Source: Pseudoduganella albidiflava (GTDB taxonomy: Bacteria > Pseudomonadota > Gammaproteobacteria > Burkholderiales > Burkholderiaceae_D). Taken from it: a stretch of DNA of 64,000 bases. The DNA lies in the NCBI RefSeq assembly GCF_004322755.1, contig NZ_CP036401.1, positions 1,426,001 through 1,490,000 on the forward strand. Direction: 5' to 3'. The first letter of the stretch is position 1. Each line of letters starts with the position of its first letter. The translations under genes and the position numbers were made by a program. The notes beneath the pieces are model-generated. The model made no database searches and had not been told where the DNA came from. It saw nothing but the letters and a program-made list of their open reading frames with translations. Below, piece after piece: positions 63,283-64,000 of the stretch.

Positions 63283-64000
63283 ATGCACCGAGACAACTTC
63301 ACCACGAACCACCTCGACAACGCTGGCAATGATCTAGCAGGCACCGACTTTGCCCACAACTTTGATCCACAAGCCGAGCAGGTCATGCTGATGCCCCGTT
63401 CGCTGCGCGCGCTGAAGGGCCGCGGCGCCGTGGCCAACGTGCAGGGGCGCTACGAAGTGGATGTGCGCGAAACCTTCGACGACGGCTGGCTGCGCGAGGA
63501 GGAAGAGCCCCGCGTCTGGCGCACCCAGGTCACCGACGAAACGGCGAAGTCGATCCTGTCGCGCAACCAGTCGCCGGACATCCCGTTCGGTGTCTCGCTG
63601 AACCCGTACCGCGGTTGCGAGCACGGCTGTATCTATTGCTTTGCGCGGCCATCGCACAGCTACCTGGGCCTGTCTCCCGGGCTCGATTTCGAAAGCAAGC
63701 TGTATGCAAAGGTCAACGCGGCCGATCTGCTGCGCAGCGAGCTGTCGAAGCCCGGCTATGCCGTGGAGCCGATCGCGCTGGGCGTGAATACCGATGCTTA
63801 CCAGCCCATCGAGCGCGAGCTGAAACTCACGCGGCGCGTGCTCGAGGTGTTGCAGGAATGCCGCCATCCCGTCGGGCTGATCACGAAGTCGGCCCTGATC
63901 GAGCGCGATATCGATATCCTCGCGCCGATGGCGGAAAAGCGCCTGGCCGCCGCGTCGATCACGCTGACCACGCTGGACCCGAAGATCGCGCGCACGCTGG
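63283..64000 (+). CDS. PA0069-family radical SAM protein, 5' part (runs off the window)
   Basis: 239+ residues, open to the right edge. Start ATG 63283 with GGAG 6 bases upstream. The conserved N-terminal region (RYEVDVRETFDDGW, then SILSRNQSPDIPFGVSLNPY) leads to the iron-sulfur motif CEHGCIYCFARPSH, and then SPGLDFESKLYAKVNA. The family is related to spore photoproduct lyase-type radical SAM enzymes; its substrate is not established. A LexA box in the promoter points to SOS control and so to a DNA-damage role. Confidence 0.92.
   Translation, partial: MHRDNFTTNHLDNAGNDLAGTDFAHNFDPQAEQVMLMPRSLRALKGRGAVANVQGRYEVDVRETFDDGWLREEEEPRVWRTQVTDETAKSILSRNQSPDIPFGVSLNPYRGCEHGCIYCFARPSHSYLGLSPGLDFESKLYAKVNAADLLRSELSKPGYAVEPIALGVNTDAYQPIERELKLTRRVLEVLQECRHPVGLITKSALIERDIDILAPMAEKRLAAASITLTTLDPKIARTL

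Overview
The window is about 64 kb of high-GC chromosome from a betaproteobacterium. It most likely belongs to the Oxalobacteraceae (Massilia/Pseudoduganella-like), judged from the gene order pbpC-ndk-rlmN-pilW-rodZ-ispG-hisS-yfgM-bamB-der-hfq-hflX-hflK-hflC-hisZ-purA, the use of hisZ, and protein character. This is inference from gene content; no database search was run.

Region 1 (1-22.1 kb) is a conserved housekeeping block. It holds the 3' end of a bacterial alpha-2-macroglobulin gene, penicillin-binding protein 1C, a BAX inhibitor-1 family membrane protein, nucleoside diphosphate kinase, the RlmN methyltransferase, a PilW/RodZ pair, IspG, HisRS, YfgM/BamB envelope biogenesis proteins, the GTPases Der and HflX, Hfq, the HflKC protease regulators, HisZ, PurA and a phosphoribosyltransferase. 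Many genes overlap by ATGA or similar junctions. A dispersed palindromic repeat centred on GGGGTCAGACCC occurs four times in intergenic gaps.

Region 2 (22.1-28.5 kb) carries a long near-palindrome, a MarC-type membrane protein, a sterol-desaturase-family hydroxylase, an ArsR/SdpI autoregulated pair with a visible operator, uvrB, and an aspartate/aromatic aminotransferase.

Region 3 (28.5-41.6 kb) is accessory. Three identical tRNA-Asn genes sit here, each with its own promoter and terminator. Between and around them are a TonB-dependent receptor, several small secreted or hypothetical genes, a LytS/LytTR two-component pair, a five-gene ABC transporter/LolA-like/outer-membrane operon and a PfpI-type deglycase. 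A minus-strand pair, a Tlde1-like (DUF2778) L,D-transpeptidase toxin with a small membrane protein as candidate immunity factor, is bracketed by a duplicated 5' end of the lytS gene. A small secreted-protein cassette is bracketed by 40-bp direct repeats of a tRNA terminator.

Region 4 (41.6-57.8 kb) is a type VI secretion locus: an M15 peptidase, tssM, tagF, an OmpA-domain protein, tssL and tssJ on the minus strand, then a TPR lipoprotein, tssB, tssC, hcp, tssE and tssA, followed by a chemotaxis receptor and a DTW-domain tRNA modification enzyme. The genes tssF, tssG, clpV, vgrG and tssK are not in the window, so the system must be split or incomplete. Paired inverted repeats lie in the divergent tssJ/tssB promoter region.

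Region 5 (57.8-64 kb) holds a minus-strand operon of two divergent Hsp70-like proteins and a DUF2760 protein. Divergent from it, running off the window end, is a radical SAM gene preceded by a promoter and a perfect LexA-type box.
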